Shown: positions 41,891 through 51,014, counted from the stretch's first letter. The stretch: 51,736 nt of DNA from Gilliamella sp. Choc4-2 (GCF_001690355.1 NZ_LZHG01000074.1:1-51736), one strand, 5' to 3'. Notes: a model not told the origin generated them from the letters alone. Program-made: numbers and translations.

Positions 41891-41917
41891 AGAGGCAGTA
41901 TATATGCCTCTTCTATT
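41891..41917 (+). terminator. Terminator of the Dps-type gene
   Basis: AGAGGCA (41891-41897) pairs with TGCCTCT (41905-41911) around a 7-nt loop and is followed by TCTATT. It lies 32 bp after the stop. Confidence 0.75.
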
Positions 41918-41938
41918 AAGCATATGTGAGGATTGAAA

Positions 41939-42487
41939 ATGAGTAAAAAAATTGCCGTATTAGTCGGAAGTTTACGTAAAGATTCTTACAACTTGAAAGT
42001 AGCAAAAGTTTTACAAAAAATTGCTCCTTCTTCTATATCGTTATATATAATTGAAATAGGCGATTTACCACTTTATAACGAAGATATTGATACTGATATA
42101 CCACCTACACCTTATACACTTTTCCGAAAAGAAATAATGGAATGTAGTGGTGTAATTTTTGTAACTCCAGAATATAACCGTGGCTTACCAGCAGTTATTA
42201 AAAATGCTATTGATGTAGGTTCTCGACCCTATGGCAAGAGTGTTTGGGCTAAAAAGCCTGCTGCGGTAATTTCAGTATCACCAGGTGCCATTGGTGGTTT
42301 TAGTGCAAATCATCAACTTCGCCAATCATTGGTTTTCCTGGATATGCCAACTATGCAACAACCAGAAGCTTATATTGGTAATATTAATTCAGCTTTTGAT
42401 GAAAATGGAAATATTAACGAAAAAACAAAAGAATTTCTTTCTATTATCATTAATTGTTACGCTAATTGGGTTGAAAAATTAAGTTAA
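41939..42487 (+). CDS. NADPH-dependent FMN reductase (ChrR/YieF-like)
   Basis: Flavodoxin-fold oxidoreductase of 182 residues. I use ATG 41939 with GTGAGGA before it; a TTG two codons upstream is less likely. The FMN phosphate loop is GSLRKDSYN (about 9-17) and the flavin-contact loop is VTPEYNRGLPAVIKNAIDVGSRP, both typical of the azoreductase/chromate reductase family. Quinone reduction and redox defence are the usual roles. It stands next to dps, which fits oxidative stress, but the two are separated by a terminator. Confidence 0.88.
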   Translation: MSKKIAVLVGSLRKDSYNLKVAKVLQKIAPSSISLYIIEIGDLPLYNEDIDTDIPPTPYTLFRKEIMECSGVIFVTPEYNRGLPAVIKNAIDVGSRPYGKSVWAKKPAAVISVSPGAIGGFSANHQLRQSLVFLDMPTMQQPEAYIGNINSAFDENGNINEKTKEFLSIIINCYANWVEKLS

Positions 42488-42504
42488 TTAAGTTTAATTT
42501 GGTG

Positions 42505-42540
42505 CCCACAGTTTTTTGATTAACTGTGGGGTTATTTATT
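42505..42540 (+). terminator. Terminator after the FMN reductase gene
   Basis: CCCACAG (42505-42511) pairs with CTGTGGG (42524-42530) and is followed by GTTATTTATT. It lies 17 bp after the stop and 20 bp before mutH. Confidence 0.8.
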
Positions 42541-42559
42541 AAGTGATAACGTTTTTTAC

Positions 42560-43228
42560 ATGGCAACATTTTATCCAACCAGTGAACAAGAATTGTTAAA
42601 CCGAGCGCAGTTAGTAGCTGGTTATACTTTCGGTGAAATAGCACAATATTTAAATATCCCTATACCAAGTAACCTTAATAAACAAAAAGGTTGGGTAGGC
42701 AACCTTATTGAAACATTTTTAGGGGCTAACGCCGGTAGTAAAGCGCTGCGTGATTTTGCTAATCTTGGTATTGAATTAAAAACAATCCCTGTTGATAAAC
42801 AAGGGCGCCCTTTAGAAACCACTTTTGTCAGTGTAATACCACTTATGGCAAATTATGGTGTTATTTGGGAAACTAGTCACGTTAAATATAAGCTTTCTAA
42901 AGTACTTTGGATTCCCATAGAAGGTGAAAGATCGATTCCACTACATCAACGAAAAGTTGGTCACCCTATTTTGTGGACCCCCACTAAAGAACAAGAACAG
43001 CAACTAAAGCAAGATTGGCAAGAGCTCATGGACATGATTGCCCTTGGTCAAATTGAAAAAATCACAGCTCGTTATGGTACTTATCTGCAAATTAGACCAA
43101 AAGCCGCTAATGGAAAGGCTTTAACAGAAGCAATTGGCGAGAATGGGGATATTATATTAACGCGCCCTAGAGGATTCTATCTAAAAAAGTCATTTACGAT
43201 GCAAATTTTACATTCTACTAAATGCTAA
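42560..43228 (+). CDS. mutH: DNA mismatch repair endonuclease MutH
   Basis: Nicks the unmethylated strand at hemimethylated GATC during MutLS-directed repair. It has 222 residues (E. coli 229). [53 protein letters not shown] contains the catalytic Asp, Glu and Lys of the PvuII-like fold. [26 protein letters not shown] and [35 protein letters not shown] are also conserved. Its presence implies Dam methylation in this organism (inference). It is convergent with argA. Confidence 0.96.
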   Translation: MATFYPTSEQELLNRAQLVAGYTFGEIAQYLNIPIPSNLNKQKGWVGNLIETFLGANAGSKALRDFANLGIELKTIPVDKQGRPLETTFVSVIPLMANYGVIWETSHVKYKLSKVLWIPIEGERSIPLHQRKVGHPILWTPTKEQEQQLKQDWQELMDMIALGQIEKITARYGTYLQIRPKAANGKALTEAIGENGDIILTRPRGFYLKKSFTMQILHSTKC

Positions 43229-43261
43229 TTTTTTTTAGGATAAAACTTAATAATACGTTAA

Positions 43262-44590
43262 TCAAAGCATATCAAGTATTAAAATTTTTGAGTTGCGTTG
43301 ATAATTATAAAGCTGTTTCTTTTTTATAGGCAAATCATCTACAACGGCTGGATTAAACCCTTTTTCTCTAAACCAATGAATACTATGTGTAGTTAAGACA
43401 AATATTTTTTCTAAACCTAAATTATTTGCTCTTTCTTCTATTTTTTGTATCAGTAAATCGCCTCTAGATGAATTGCGATAATCAGGATGAATTGCTACAC
43501 ACGCCATTTCACCCATTTTTTCTTCAGGATAAGGATAGAGAGCAGCACAACCAATAGTCATATTATCACGTTCAATAATAATAAATTTATTTATTTCAAT
43601 TTCTAACTGCTCGCGCGAACGTCTAACCAAAATACCCTGTTCTTCAAGAGGACGAATAAGCTCTAAAATTCCACCAATATCATTAATAGTTGCAAGACGA
43701 ATTTGTTCAGAATGTTCCATTGCGACCTGTGTTCCAATACCGTCCCGTGAAAATAGTTCTTGCAAAATAGAACCATCAATCAAATAGCTCACTAGATGAC
43801 TTCGTCTCACCCCACTTCGACATGCTTTCGATGCCGCACGTAAAAAACGAGCCTCACTAGATAAATGCTTTCCTTGCTTTTCTTTTTGAAGAATGTAACT
43901 ATCTACATCATTTGGGTAAAGATCGGTAATGACATGTCCTTTTTCATCAAGCACACCTTGTTCGTCACAAAAACTAATTAATTTATCTGCTTTTAAACGA
44001 ATAGCAACTTCTGCAGCAATATCCTCAGAAGCTAAATTAAAGCTTTCTCCCGTAACTGAAACGCCAACAGGTCCTAATAGCACCATTGAGCCCCGCTCCA
44101 GTTGTTCAGATATAGCCTTTTTATTAATACGGCGAATTTTACCCGTATGGCAATAGTCAACACCATCTTCCACGCCCAAAGGCTGAGCAATTACAAAATT
44201 ACCGCTAACAACACTAATATGTGCGCCTTGTAATGGTGTATTATTCAAGCTCATTGATAAGCTTGCAGTAATATTAAGTTGCAGCAATCCAGTTATTTGC
44301 TTAATTATATCTAGCGTTTCTGTATCAGTGATGCGCATATTTTTATGGTATTTAGGTTCAATATTGTGTTTTTTGAGTGATTCATCAATTTGATTTCGAG
44401 CGCCATTAACAATAATAAGTTTGATACCAAGGCTGTAGAGTAATCCAATATCATTGATAATACTTGAATAATTATTGCTTTTTAACACCGCTCCAGTGAG
44501 TAAGATAACAAATGTTTTACCATGGTGAGCATTAATATAAGGTACAGTGTGCCTTAATCCTTCGACCAATTCAGTTGTTCGTTCTTTCAT
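43262..44590 (-). CDS. argA: N-acetylglutamate synthase ArgA
   Basis: First step of arginine synthesis: acetyl-CoA plus glutamate. It has 442 residues (E. coli 443). The N-terminal amino-acid-kinase-like domain (about 1-290) begins [26 protein letters not shown], and the C-terminal GNAT domain (about 300-442) contains [27 protein letters not shown] and [16 protein letters not shown]. It is under a perfect ARG box just upstream, so ArgR repression is expected. A weak purine-rich site (GCGAAA) precedes the ATG. Confidence 0.97.
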   Translation of the reverse strand: MKERTTELVEGLRHTVPYINAHHGKTFVILLTGAVLKSNNYSSIINDIGLLYSLGIKLIIVNGARNQIDESLKKHNIEPKYHKNMRITDTETLDIIKQITGLLQLNITASLSMSLNNTPLQGAHISVVSGNFVIAQPLGVEDGVDYCHTGKIRRINKKAISEQLERGSMVLLGPVGVSVTGESFNLASEDIAAEVAIRLKADKLISFCDEQGVLDEKGHVITDLYPNDVDSYILQKEKQGKHLSSEARFLRAASKACRSGVRRSHLVSYLIDGSILQELFSRDGIGTQVAMEHSEQIRLATINDIGGILELIRPLEEQGILVRRSREQLEIEINKFIIIERDNMTIGCAALYPYPEEKMGEMACVAIHPDYRNSSRGDLLIQKIEERANNLGLEKIFVLTTHSIHWFREKGFNPAVVDDLPIKKKQLYNYQRNSKILILDML

Positions 44591-44604
44591 TTTCGCAAGA
44601 CCTT

Positions 44605-44622
44605 AATGAATATTTATTCATA
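44605..44622 (-). promoter_or_regulatory. ARG box (ArgR operator) of argA
   Basis: AATGAATATTTATTCATA fits the ARG box pattern WNTGAATWWWWATTCANW at every position. It lies 14 bp upstream of the argA start codon. ArgR operators are often pairs three bases apart. The sequence further upstream (44626-44643) is AT-rich but only a poor second box. Confidence 0.88.
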
Positions 44623-45794
44623 TTTTATATATTTTTATTTATTTTAAATTTAATAGCAAGAAGTTTTTAACAAATTCTAAAAAACAGAGACTTTAGTAAT
44701 ATAAAAATGCAGGATTAAAATAGATAATTTAAATTAACAAGGAAGTATTAAAAACAATATTTTTAATATAAATAAAAAAACATCGAGTTTTTATATCTCT
44801 TTTTATTAAAATATCTTTCTTTATTAGGTATTAAGGGGAGTTGATAGGAAAGCCAAACATTTTTATTAGTAATGTGTTAACTCAATAACAGCTAATAATG
44901 TATTTAAGACTGCAATAACTGATACTAAGACAAAATAACATAAACCCAAATTGGTTGATATCCAATATTAAATATAGAATTATGTCAGTTGCTGCGCTCG
45001 AAAAATGTGAAAAAATACCCAACAGTTTTCCACATGGAAAAATTCAGTCATTGCGGTTAAGGGTAATTTTAATAAGTACTTTTTGCAATAAAACACAATG
45101 CCATCACCCTGCACATAAAGCCTTTTAATAAAATTGAAGTTAGGAATATGCTAACTAATATACCAATGTTTTGTGATTAGAAAGCTTGTAAGAAATAAGG
45201 TTTATTCATACTTACAACCATTTATAAAAAGTTTTTTAAACAAGAAGAAATTAAATAGTCTCTGTAGAGGTAAAACTAATTACAATAAAACAGATACTTT
45301 CTATCTCAACCTTCTATTTTTTCTTTAAATTCTTCGTATTACTTTAAATAGTTTATAAATATTTTTTCTTACCGCTAGGAAAATTTTTATGATTTAGCAG
45401 TGATATTTTAAGCACAATTAGTACATTTATGCTTAAAATAATACAGTATAAAATACATATTCAACTATAATGATAAGACACTACAGATTGACTAGCGTCA
45501 AGTACAGCTTTAATTAATATTGATGCTCAATCCAGTGATTTTGCAAAAGATTACATTAGGACTTGATAGGTCCCGACATAAAACGTTGAGCTATCCCCTC
45601 TACCTAAAAGCAATAGATGATTTACTCTCAAATTTATCCGATAATGCCCCATAATAAACAATACTCCGAACAGCATCAAAAGCTATACACACTTTGTTGG
45701 ACTTTGCTAATTAATCTTATTTATTCTAGCATAAGTAAACTCTTTTAATACTGAATAAATAGGATGATTCTTCAACACCTATTAATGTTACATT
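44623..45794. other. 1.2-kb intergenic region, no gene recognised
   Basis: AT-rich and apparently non-coding. A 48-codon frame (44982-45128) with locally higher G+C has no ribosome site and no recognisable sequence. On the minus strand about 45600-45700 a run reading KVCIAFDAVRSIVYYGALSD looks coding-like but is closed by stops on both sides. TTTTCCA-CA-TGGAAAA (near 45026-45041) is a short palindrome. The stretch may be a worn-down gene next to the aromatic module. Confidence 0.4.
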
Positions 45795-46994
45795 CTAAAT
45801 TTTTTTGATATCAATAACTTTAATGAACCGAAAATATACGATTAAACCAAACACAATACTTGACAATGCAATGAAAAAATCAGTTAAAATTACATAGCTA
45901 ACATCTATCATAGCCAATTTTGGCACTATTAGCGGAATCACTAGAAAAGATAAACCACTAAAAGTGTACACACATCCAACAGCAAGTCCTTTACAAGTTG
46001 GGAATAATTGTTGCATAACAACCAAGGTTAATTGAAGCACTCCCCCTGCAGCGGTAAATCCCATACCAATAGCAGCGATAACACACATTAATGATGAAAT
46101 ATTCAAGTAAAAAAGGATTAATACTAATGCTGATAATGTAGGCAAAATGATAATGCAAAATATAGGTTTTAATAAATGTTTCACAATAAAAGCCGTAAAA
46201 AATACCGACGCAATAGATGCAGTACTATAATAACTAATCAGCTGTTTAGCATCGAGATCGCTCATATTAATACCATTGATAGCGATAGTAGGAAGCCATT
46301 GTAAAATAATGACAAAGGTAGCTGTTGTTGTGAATCCCATAAGTATCAGAAAAATACCTTCAATTAAGAATTTTGGTTTAGCTTTGAAGTAGTTTTTTGA
46401 GCCTTCACTACCCATTATTGTAGTATCTTTATTTGGGAACTTTTGAGGAAATAATAATAAGCCATTAATCATTAAATAAATCGCGAAACCAAGAAATGCC
46501 CAACCATGCCATAATCGGTTAATATAGAAAAAAGTGACAATAAAAGGAAGAACTAATGTTCCAATAGAAATAAACGCCTTAATTAGTACACTAGCAGATC
46601 CTGCTGAATTTGGAAAACATTCGGTTAAAGCAGGCATTGAGCCTGTATCTAAAAAAGAGTTACCAGCCCCTACAGCAATCGCTAAACAAAAAGCGATATG
46701 AATATTGGAGCAAAAAGTCATTCCAATAAAAAAAAACGTGTAACAACTCATACCAAAGTATATGAATAACTTTCTGCCAAATTTATCAGAGAGCACGCCA
46801 CCAACAAACATTAAAAGTATTTTTCCAATGCCAATTCCTGACGCAACATAACCAAGCCCAACTATATCGGTATTAAGTTGTTTTGAAAGAGCTACAGAAA
46901 ATTGCATAATCACAATTAATGCAATACTTTGAATAATATAATTTGCATAAATAGATCCAACAATTCCATAAGGATTAACTTTTCGATTATCCAT
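45795..46994 (-). CDS. MFS transporter, YdiM/YdiN-like
   Basis: Inner-membrane major-facilitator carrier, about 399 residues. I set the start at ATG 46994 (MDNRKVNPYG, GGGCACGAA upstream); the longer frame begins with TTG and adds a non-conserved segment. SGIGIGKILLMFVGGVLSDKFGRK is the loop 2-3 motif. DTGSMPALTECFPNSAGSASVLIKAFISIG and GFTAAGGVLQLTLVVMQQLFP closely recall E. coli YdiN (DTGGYPALMECFPKASGSAVILVKAMVSFG). In E. coli ydiM and ydiN lie beside ydiB-aroD. Here aroL and aroE lie upstream on the same strand, so an aromatic acid such as shikimate or quinate is a reasonable substrate guess. Confidence 0.85.
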   Translation of the reverse strand: MDNRKVNPYGIVGSIYANYIIQSIALIVIMQFSVALSKQLNTDIVGLGYVASGIGIGKILLMFVGGVLSDKFGRKLFIYFGMSCYTFFFIGMTFCSNIHIAFCLAIAVGAGNSFLDTGSMPALTECFPNSAGSASVLIKAFISIGTLVLPFIVTFFYINRLWHGWAFLGFAIYLMINGLLLFPQKFPNKDTTIMGSEGSKNYFKAKPKFLIEGIFLILMGFTTTATFVIILQWLPTIAINGINMSDLDAKQLISYYSTASIASVFFTAFIVKHLLKPIFCIIILPTLSALVLILFYLNISSLMCVIAAIGMGFTAAGGVLQLTLVVMQQLFPTCKGLAVGCVYTFSGLSFLVIPLIVPKLAMIDVSYVILTDFFIALSSIVFGLIVYFRFIKVIDIKKI

Positions 46995-47237
46995 TTCGTG
47001 CCCTATATTTAAAATTAAAAACTTAAAACCTGAGTTATATCCAATATACAAGCATCAATATTAATCTGAAAGTGATAAGTATAAATTTATTGCTAAACGT
47101 TTAAATCCGTCACACTTATTTATGTATTCTAGAGCTATTTATAATAAAAAATACATTTTTCAATCAAATAAAAAATAATTTATTATAATTTCAAAATTAA
47201 TTCTTTTTTATAGAAAGGCATTGAAAAAACAACTTGG

Positions 47238-47750
47238 TTAACTTTTTAGTATTTCAAGCATTTTAGCAAGAACTAAGCTTTCATCTTGATCAACATTAAT
47301 CACATGGTGCGCGGCATCATGATATAAAGGTAATCTTTCAGCTAGAATTTTTTCCATTTCATCAATAATAGACAATCCTGTTAATGAAGGACGTTGTGCT
47401 ACATTAGGATCTTTCATTAAACGAGCAGTTAACGTTGCAGCAGATGCCAATAAAAAGATAACGGTGCCATTTTGTTTCATAAAATCACGGTTATGGTCAG
47501 CTAGCACCATTCCCCCACCAGTTGCAATTACACAGTTAGGTTTGGCTGTGTCGATAAGCACTTGACTTTCTCTAGCTCTGAATCCTTCCCAGCCCTCTTT
47601 TTCGACAATTTCGGCTACAGTTTTTTTGGTGGTTTCAAGTAAATGGTAATCTGTATCTATGAAAGAAAATGATAGTGTGTTAGCAAGCATCTTACCCATT
47701 GTTGTTTTTCCTGCTGCTCTTGCACCAACTAAAAAAATTGTTTTATTCAT
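47238..47750 (-). CDS. aroL: Shikimate kinase AroL
   Basis: Phosphorylates shikimate in the chorismate pathway. It has 170 residues (E. coli AroL 174). The P-loop reads GARAAGKTTMGKML (about 8-21), the substrate Asp is in FSFIDTDYHLLE, FRARESQ carries the shikimate-binding Arg, and ATGGGMVL is the Walker B-like glycine motif. VAEIVEKEGWEGFRARE makes it AroL rather than AroK. It sits between the ydiN-like carrier and the ydiL remnant, in the same direction. Confidence 0.92.
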   Translation of the reverse strand: MNKTIFLVGARAAGKTTMGKMLANTLSFSFIDTDYHLLETTKKTVAEIVEKEGWEGFRARESQVLIDTAKPNCVIATGGGMVLADHNRDFMKQNGTVIFLLASAATLTARLMKDPNVAQRPSLTGLSIIDEMEKILAERLPLYHDAAHHVINVDQDESLVLAKMLEILKS

Positions 47751-47926
47751 ATTTGGTCCTTTGAGATTTGCAGATTACAAAATATGTTGATTATGCTAGT
47801 GACTCACTCTAATTTTTGCAATCATTATTTTATATATCAATAAACATTATAAAATACTTTCATTTTTATGAAATGAATCTATAACTCTATTAAAAATGTA
47901 AAGATAAAATTACATAATCAATTTAA

Positions 47927-47950
47927 AAATTTTTGAATGTTCAAAAATTT
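47927..47950 (-). terminator. Palindromic hairpin after the ydiL remnant
   Basis: AAATTTTTGAA (47927-47937) and TTCAAAAATTT (47940-47950) are exact inverted copies two bases apart. On the minus strand the hairpin is followed by a short T-run (AATTTTTAAATTG). It lies 21 bp after the ydiL remnant's stop and is probably its old terminator. Confidence 0.6.
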
Positions 47951-47970
47951 ACAATTATATTTTATATTAA

Positions 47971-48257
47971 TTAACATGGATTTTCTAAATTACGAAAATA
48001 AAATTTGGTGGCAATTGATTTATATAATCGCCATTGAATAGCACCAAGGATAGGATTAGCCTTTTCAAATTCTTCATGCATTATAAAATAACTAATCGTA
48101 TTCCAGCATTGCCGTTACAACAAAATCTGGGGCAAGAACTGCGGCCCTTTTCCCATACCTGTCAAGTTTTAGCATCTGTTTTACCAATATACTCACTTAT
48201 TTCAGATATTTTTAACATAAGAATACGACGATATACTTGTAATTCTAAGTTAGTCAT
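47971..48257 (-). pseudogene. ydiL: Decayed ydiL (DUF1870 helix-turn-helix protein)
   Basis: Reading the minus strand from ATG 48257 gives MTNLELQVYRRILMLKISEISEYIGKTDAKT, then TGA where the family has Trp, then QVWEKGRSS. A one-base shift is needed to continue as APDFVVTAMLEYD, then stops. After a missing central part a third segment reads MHEEFEKANPILGAIQWRLYKSIATKFYFRNLENPC and ends at TAA 47971. E. coli YdiL shows the same order: MNAYELQALRHIFAMTIDECATWIA, WRQWENGKCAIPDRVV and a C-terminal IDWKIYQSVAAELYAHDLERLC. So this is a YdiL homologue with at least a nonsense codon, a frameshift and an internal deletion. In E. coli ydiL also lies near ydiM, ydiN and ydiB. Confidence 0.8.
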
Positions 48258-48274
48258 AAATGCTCTTTTTATAT

Positions 48275-48293
48275 TTTGATTGATACAATCAAA
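48275..48293. promoter_or_regulatory. 19-bp palindrome upstream of the ydiL remnant
   Basis: TTTGATTG (48275-48282) and CAATCAAA (48286-48293) are exact inverted copies three bases apart, 18 bp before the ydiL remnant's start and downstream of aroE. It could be an operator for the lost regulator or a weak hairpin at the end of the aroE transcript. Confidence 0.5.
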
Positions 48294-48407
48294 TAAATTA
48301 TTAAGACCATTTTTTCAATAATAAATCCAAAGATAATAAAACATATTTGTTTCGTAGCTTAAAAATACATTTAATTAGGTATTATTAAGTGTGCATGTCA
48401 TTATTAT

Positions 48408-49238
48408 TTATTTTCCAGATAAAGCATTGATAACTTCCTGTTTTGCTCTTTTAGAAATATCTTTACCTGTCCAAATTTTAAATTGAGCATTAGCTTGACC
48501 AATAAACATTTCACGTCCAGAAATAGACTCCCATCCAGCTTCTTCTGCTTCTTGTCTAAAACGAGTATTATATGGGTTATAAACAATATCATAAGCCAAA
48601 CCTTTACCTTTAAACCATGCTTTTTCATAAGGTGTTTGATCTTCAAACTTTCCTGCCATGCCAAGTGGAGTTGAATTAACAATAATTTGTGCTTCGACTT
48701 TATTACGTTCTTGCCATGCAACAGTTTTAAGATTGAATTCTTCAGCTAATGCTTGTGGCAAAGCATCCACTATATCCGTTACAGTAATATCGGTATAACC
48801 AAGATCTTGTAATCCAACAACAGCAGCACGCGCAGCTCCACCAGCACCAAGTAATAAAACTTTTTTATATTCAACTCCCAGATTCTTGTTTCGAAGAGGC
48901 TCCATAAAACCGACAATATCAGTATTATCACCACAAAGCTTATCACCATCCCAGTAGACTAAATTAGCCGCTCCAGCTTTTTTTACATGCTCACTCACTT
49001 CATCTAAATATGGAATGATAGTTTGTTTATGAGGAATAGTGACACATAACCCCTGAATATTTAATAATTTTGCTGCGTTAAAAAATGTAGCAATTTCTTC
49101 TGGAGGAATTGTGAATGGGACTAAAACTGCTGGAATACCATGATCTTGAAATGATATTGTGTGAATTAGTGGGCTCAAACTATGCCCTAGAGGATAACCG
49201 ATAATACCGTATATACTATATGGCGTGAACTGATTCAT
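48408..49238 (-). CDS. aroE: Shikimate 5-dehydrogenase, AroE family
   Basis: NADP(H)-dependent reduction of 3-dehydroshikimate, or oxidation of shikimate/quinate in a YdiB-like role. It has 276 residues. GYPLGHSLSPLIHTISF binds substrate, CVTIPHK carries the catalytic Lys, GDNTDIVGFMEPL the catalytic Asp, and LLGAGGAARAAVVGLQDLG is the nucleotide fold. The C-terminus (GREMFIGQANAQFKIWTGKDIS) resembles both AroE and YdiB, so biosynthetic or catabolic direction is open. AAGGAGATT precedes the ATG. It is the first gene of the minus-strand aromatic module. Confidence 0.88.
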   Translation of the reverse strand: MNQFTPYSIYGIIGYPLGHSLSPLIHTISFQDHGIPAVLVPFTIPPEEIATFFNAAKLLNIQGLCVTIPHKQTIIPYLDEVSEHVKKAGAANLVYWDGDKLCGDNTDIVGFMEPLRNKNLGVEYKKVLLLGAGGAARAAVVGLQDLGYTDITVTDIVDALPQALAEEFNLKTVAWQERNKVEAQIIVNSTPLGMAGKFEDQTPYEKAWFKGKGLAYDIVYNPYNTRFRQEAEEAGWESISGREMFIGQANAQFKIWTGKDISKRAKQEVINALSGK

Positions 49239-50403
49239 ATAATCTCCTTTAAAGTTAGAAAATAAAACATGAAAAACTGAATAGAAAAAATCTTGATCAA
49301 AGTATTAAAGCATATTTATTTTAAAATTAAATCATTTTTTGGAAAAAGTTTAATTTAAAAATTTATTTTATATTCAATTGTTTAATATATAGGAAATAAC
49401 TTAGACTTTAACACAGAAATGACTTTTTATTAAAAATTACCTTATAAATAACAATATTTTCATATCGTAATTAAAAGTAGTCCATACATTATTGAATTAG
49501 TACAAATGGTAACTTTTAATTATCATTCAATAAAACCTTTTTTGACAATGTAACTATCATAGAATAATTTAGTGCCCCAATATAGCACCCAAATATACTT
49601 AATTAAGAAATGATAAAATTTTTAAAAAACAGATAATAACTGCTTATTTTTCATTGTTATAATAACAATATACTTTTAATAACTTTTTTTCATAGGAACA
49701 AAAGTAGCATTAAATTCTTTCGAATAAGTGTTTTAGGTATAATACCAACACCATAATTTATTGATACAGAAATCCATCAAGGAACTTTCCATTTCAACAT
49801 GACAGACAATATTTGGTTACAACTAGGCTTACTTAACATGTTATCAATCGCACTGTTCATACTACTTCTTTACTGTGAAAGAAATAAGTTTTTCATGAAT
49901 CAGTTCTTTTAAATCAAGCTTGTGCATTTAGATAAAGCATGATTTTTGTTATTTAATTTTTTATGGTAAACATCAGACTTATCTTATCAATTTAAATAAA
50001 TATCTATTTCATATTTTTATCTTTAAGGTTTCAATAATATTTTGTGACATCTCCAGATAAAAAGAGAAGCAAAAATGCTTTCATTATTTTGCAAATATAA
50101 TTAGAACTATAAATAGAAGAAGATTCAATGAATTTACCGAAAATACTGGTTAATTCTTTTTGAAATTCTCAAATTTAGTGACTGAACTTTGGTTTACTGA
50201 TTGAAAAATATTATTAATTTAATATGTAATATTGACTTTTTTAAGTTCCTTGAAAATTTTAACTATTTTAAATTCATTTTATTAAACTCTTTTTATTAAT
50301 TTATACAAATGGCAATGTAGGAGAATTTTCGACTAACACAATACTTATATCTTATTTAAATTTTATACTCTTAAACTTATTTTATGCTTACATAAGATAA
50401 TAC
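49239..50403. other. AT-rich intergenic region
   Basis: More than 1 kb of very AT-rich DNA between aroE and the rpmB promoter. Apart from the small candidate frame at 49799-49912 and its promoter-like TATAAT (49738-49743, inside the palindrome GGTATAATACC), I see no gene, RNA or repeat. Confidence 0.4.
49799..49912 (+). CDS. Candidate 37-residue single-span membrane peptide
   Basis: MTDNIWLQLGLLNMLSIALF starts the peptide, followed by ILLLYCERNKFFMNQFF, a hydrophobic helix of about 20 residues with a basic C-terminal side. This is the layout of many bacterial small membrane proteins. A TATAAT lies 56 bp upstream. The AAGGA upstream is about 15 bases from the ATG, too far to be convincing, so translation is uncertain. 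I do not recognise a family. Confidence 0.3.
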   Translation: MTDNIWLQLGLLNMLSIALFILLLYCERNKFFMNQFF

Positions 50404-50432
50404 TTGAGAATTTGTGCATAACAGCGTATACT
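50404..50432 (+). promoter_or_regulatory. Sigma-70 promoter of rpmB-rpmG
   Basis: TTGAGA (50404-50409), a 17-bp spacer and TATACT (50427-50432). Transcription would start near 50439, leaving a leader of about 140 nt before rpmB. Confidence 0.8.
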
Positions 50433-50439
50433 TCGCTAC

Positions 50440-50577
50440 CTCATTATCGTGGGTGTAGTGTGAGAGGTTAGACTGCTTCTCAGATAGAACTGCAGCAAAC
50501 TAAAAGCCTGACGAGGTTAATTCCATTAACATATTACGCCCAAGGCTTAAGCATAGAAATTTCGGAGAATTATTGAC
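50440..50577 (+). promoter_or_regulatory. Structured rpmB leader
   Basis: The leader can fold: AAGCCT (50504-50509) pairs with AGGCTT (50543-50548), enclosing a smaller stem GTTAAT/ATTAAC (50516-50521 with 50525-50530). It has higher G+C than the DNA upstream, so it may be under selection. Autogenous control by a ribosomal protein is possible, but I know of no described leader with this fold. Confidence 0.4.
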
Positions 50578-50814
50578 ATGTCACGAGTATGCCAAGTAAC
50601 AGGAAAAGGCCCTTTAGTAGGAAATAATCGTTCTCATGCGATGAATGCTACTAAACGTCGTTTTCTACCAAATCTTCAAACTCACCGTTTTTGGATTGAG
50701 AGCGAGAAACGTTTTGTAAAATTGCGTGTATCTGCTAAAGGTATGCGAATTATCGATAAAAAGGGTATTGATGCAGTTCTAGCTGAACTTCGTGCCCGTG
50801 GTGAAAAGTACTAA
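50578..50814 (+). CDS. rpmB: 50S ribosomal protein L28
   Basis: Large-subunit ribosomal protein of 78 residues, the E. coli length. [78 protein letters not shown] corresponds almost residue for residue to the E. coli protein; key parts are [11 protein letters not shown] and [21 protein letters not shown] precedes the ATG. It is followed 15 bp later by rpmG in one transcript. Confidence 0.98.
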   Translation: MSRVCQVTGKGPLVGNNRSHAMNATKRRFLPNLQTHRFWIESEKRFVKLRVSAKGMRIIDKKGIDAVLAELRARGEKY

Positions 50815-50829
50815 TAAGGAAACCATATC

Positions 50830-50997
50830 ATGGCTAAAGGTGTACGCGAAAAAATCAGATTAGTTTCTTCTGCTGGTACAGGTCATTTTTATACCACTAG
50901 CAAAAATAAAAGAACTATGCCTGAAAAAATGGAGATCAAAAAATACGATCCTGTAGTTCGTCAACATGTTATTTATAAAGAAGCTAAAATTAAATAG
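50830..50997 (+). CDS. rpmG: 50S ribosomal protein L33
   Basis: Large-subunit protein of 55 residues: [20 protein letters not shown] at the start, then [20 protein letters not shown] and [15 protein letters not shown], matching E. coli L33 in length and nearly in sequence. It has no cysteines, so it is the zinc-free form. AAGGAAACC precedes the ATG. The strong terminator after it ends the rpmB-rpmG transcript; E. coli mutM does not follow. Confidence 0.98.
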   Translation: MAKGVREKIRLVSSAGTGHFYTTSKNKRTMPEKMEIKKYDPVVRQHVIYKEAKIK

Positions 50998-51014
50998 TTA
51001 TCAAATAAATAAGA

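Noticed and set aside
44982-45128. 48-codon plus-strand frame
   Set aside because: It has no ribosome site, promoter or family match, and sits in a region with no other coding signal.
46995-47051. Longer N-terminus of the YdiN-like carrier
   Set aside because: It would start with TTG and adds a non-conserved segment. ATG 46994 has a better ribosome site and fits the family start.
48034-48279. 81-codon plus-strand open frame
   Set aside because: It lies antisense to a recognisable ydiL remnant, has no ribosome site and no family resemblance, so it is a chance frame.
48404-48721. 105-codon minus-strand frame overlapping aroE
   Set aside because: It is a Lys/Leu-rich shadow in another frame of the well-supported aroE gene.
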